From Syntrophales bacterium (GTDB lineage: Bacteria > Desulfobacterota > Syntrophia > Syntrophales > UBA2251): 9,252 bases of DNA. The position numbers and the translations under genes are program-made. Position 1 is the stretch's first letter; every line of letters starts with the position of its first letter. Where the stretch lies: the NCBI GenBank assembly GCA_023230905.1, contig JALNWL010000094.1:1-9252 (forward strand). Direction: 5' to 3'. Positions 8,745-9,252 of this stretch are shown in pieces. The notes beneath the pieces were generated by a model that was not told where the DNA came from, did not search any database, and worked only from the letters and a program-made list of their open reading frames with translations.

Positions 8745-8784
8745 TCGGCGGCGGCGGCCCTAAGCCACCCGTCTCAGTTTTCCA

Positions 8785-8813
8785 TTGACACGAAGTCGAC
8801 TTCCCGCTATCAA
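8785..8813 (+). promoter_or_regulatory. Candidate sigma70-type promoter for the downstream membrane-protein gene
   Basis: A perfect -35 hexamer TTGACA (8785-8790) is separated by exactly 17 nt from TATCAA (8808-8813). The latter matches the TATAAT consensus at four of six positions, but not at its conserved final T. It lies in the only stretch of the window with visibly lower GC, between recD and the next gene. Initiation near 8820 would give a leader of about 44 nt before the GTG at 8864. This suggests the downstream gene is transcribed separately from recCBD. It is a sequence match only. Confidence 0.5.
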
Positions 8814-8850
8814 CACGCCGTAAACGCTTTTCCCGATGAGCGCGACCCGC

Positions 8851-8856
8851 AAAGGA
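8851..8856 (+). promoter_or_regulatory. Ribosome-binding site supporting a GTG start
   Basis: AAAGGA ends 7 nt before the GTG at 8864, which is standard spacing. It supports this unusual start codon. The frame is closed by a TGA at 8837-8839 just upstream, and the first in-frame ATG comes only at codon 53, inside the second predicted membrane helix. Confidence 0.55.
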
Positions 8857-8863
8857 CAGCACG

Positions 8864-9252
8864 GTGACGCACTTTCCTGGCCAACATCTTCCGGAACATC
8901 AGCGCGGCCTCCTGCATCGGTTTTACGCCATCAGCTTTCTGACAATTCTCATCCCCGTCCTCGTCGTCTCTTACCTGATCTACTCGACGGGTCTTTCCCT
9001 CGACGACAATCACCTGCTCATGTTTGCCATGACGCTGCTGCTCATGCTGGCGGGGCTGGTCATCCTCCGTTACGTCTTCACCGGCATCATGGCCGTGGTG
9101 GACATCCTGAAACAGCGCGACCCGGAGGACGGATCCCTTCCCCTGGTCATCCGGGAGGACGTTTCGGAGCTGAAAGAAATTTCCGCGTGCCTGGCGAACC
9201 TCATGAACCGGTTCGAGAAGACGACGGGCGAGCTGGACCGGCGGGTCTTCGA
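8864..9252 (+). CDS. Two-helix membrane protein, probable signalling protein (amino-terminal part, cut by window edge)
   Basis: Only the first 129 codons are present; the frame is still open at the right edge. Starting at GTG, the product has a short polar amino terminus (1-20), a hydrophobic helix at about 21-42 (YAISFLTILIPVLVVSYLIY), a short polar loop (about 43-50) and a second hydrophobic helix at about 51-79. A hydrophilic segment rich in Glu, Lys, Leu and Arg follows (about 98-129, for example DVSELKEISACLANLMNRFEK) and looks like a signalling helix or coiled coil. Two close helices leading into such a segment are typical of bacterial membrane sensors whose catalytic domain lies further on, such as histidine kinases, diguanylate cyclases or GAF-domain proteins. 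None of those domains is visible here, so the class is an inference. There is no clear cleavable signal peptide, and both ends of the hairpin probably face the cytoplasm. Its promoter candidate and 134-nt gap suggest it is not part of the recCBD operon. Confidence 0.7.
   Translation, partial: MTHFPGQHLPEHQRGLLHRFYAISFLTILIPVLVVSYLIYSTGLSLDDNHLLMFAMTLLLMLAGLVILRYVFTGIMAVVDILKQRDPEDGSLPLVIREDVSELKEISACLANLMNRFEKTTGELDRRVF

Noticed and set aside
8731..8760. Intrinsic terminator for the recCBD operon.
   Set aside because: The palindrome gives only a short stem, and it is followed by GGC repeats instead of a T run.
8836..9252. An ATG at 8836 opens a different + frame that also runs to the right edge.
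   Set aside because: Its translation is rich in His, Arg, Pro and Gly with no hydrophobic segments. The GTG frame at 8864 gives two clean membrane helices and has a well-spaced ribosome-binding site.
1..9252. Mobile element, phage genes, CRISPR array, tRNA or rRNA.
   Set aside because: No repeat arrays, terminal inverted repeats, transposase motifs or RNA gene signatures were seen, and almost all of the window is covered by three intact repair genes of uniform composition.

Overview
The window is GC-rich (near 70% by eye, with a strong preference for G or C at third codon positions) and densely coded on the + strand. It holds a complete recC-recB-recD operon for the RecBCD helicase-nuclease (exodeoxyribonuclease V), followed by the first 129 codons of an unrelated membrane protein that runs off the right edge. 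Full RecBCD with separate RecC, RecB and RecD chains points to a Gram-negative, proteobacteria-like or Desulfobacterota-like host. A high-GC deltaproteobacterial lineage would fit, but nothing here fixes the taxon and this assignment is weak.

Layout: 1-25, leader with a possible ribosome-binding site; 26-3241, recC; 3244-6882, recB, 2 nt after the recC stop; 6879-8729, recD, overlapping the recB stop as ATGA; 8730-8863, a 134-nt gap with a 14-nt palindrome and a sigma70-like promoter candidate; 8864 to the edge, a GTG-started two-helix membrane protein fragment. No RNA gene, CRISPR array, insertion sequence or attachment site was seen.

The three rec products are expected to form one heterotrimer. 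RecB is the slower 3'-5' helicase and carries the only recognisable nuclease active site. RecD is the 5'-3' helicase. RecC is the helicase- and nuclease-like scaffold that splits the duplex and reads Chi. All key motifs of the RecB and RecD motors and of the RecB nuclease are intact, so the enzyme should be active in double-strand break repair and in degrading linear foreign DNA. The tight spacing implies co-transcription and translational coupling. The ptrA protease gene that lies between recC and recB in Escherichia coli is absent.

I do not see a previously undescribed system; this is mostly an ordinary DNA-repair operon. The points most worth a second look are the Chi-reading surface of RecC, which differs from E. 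coli at several positions and suggests a different Chi sequence; a D...DxK arrangement in the RecC pseudo-nuclease domain; and the regulatory gap after recD.
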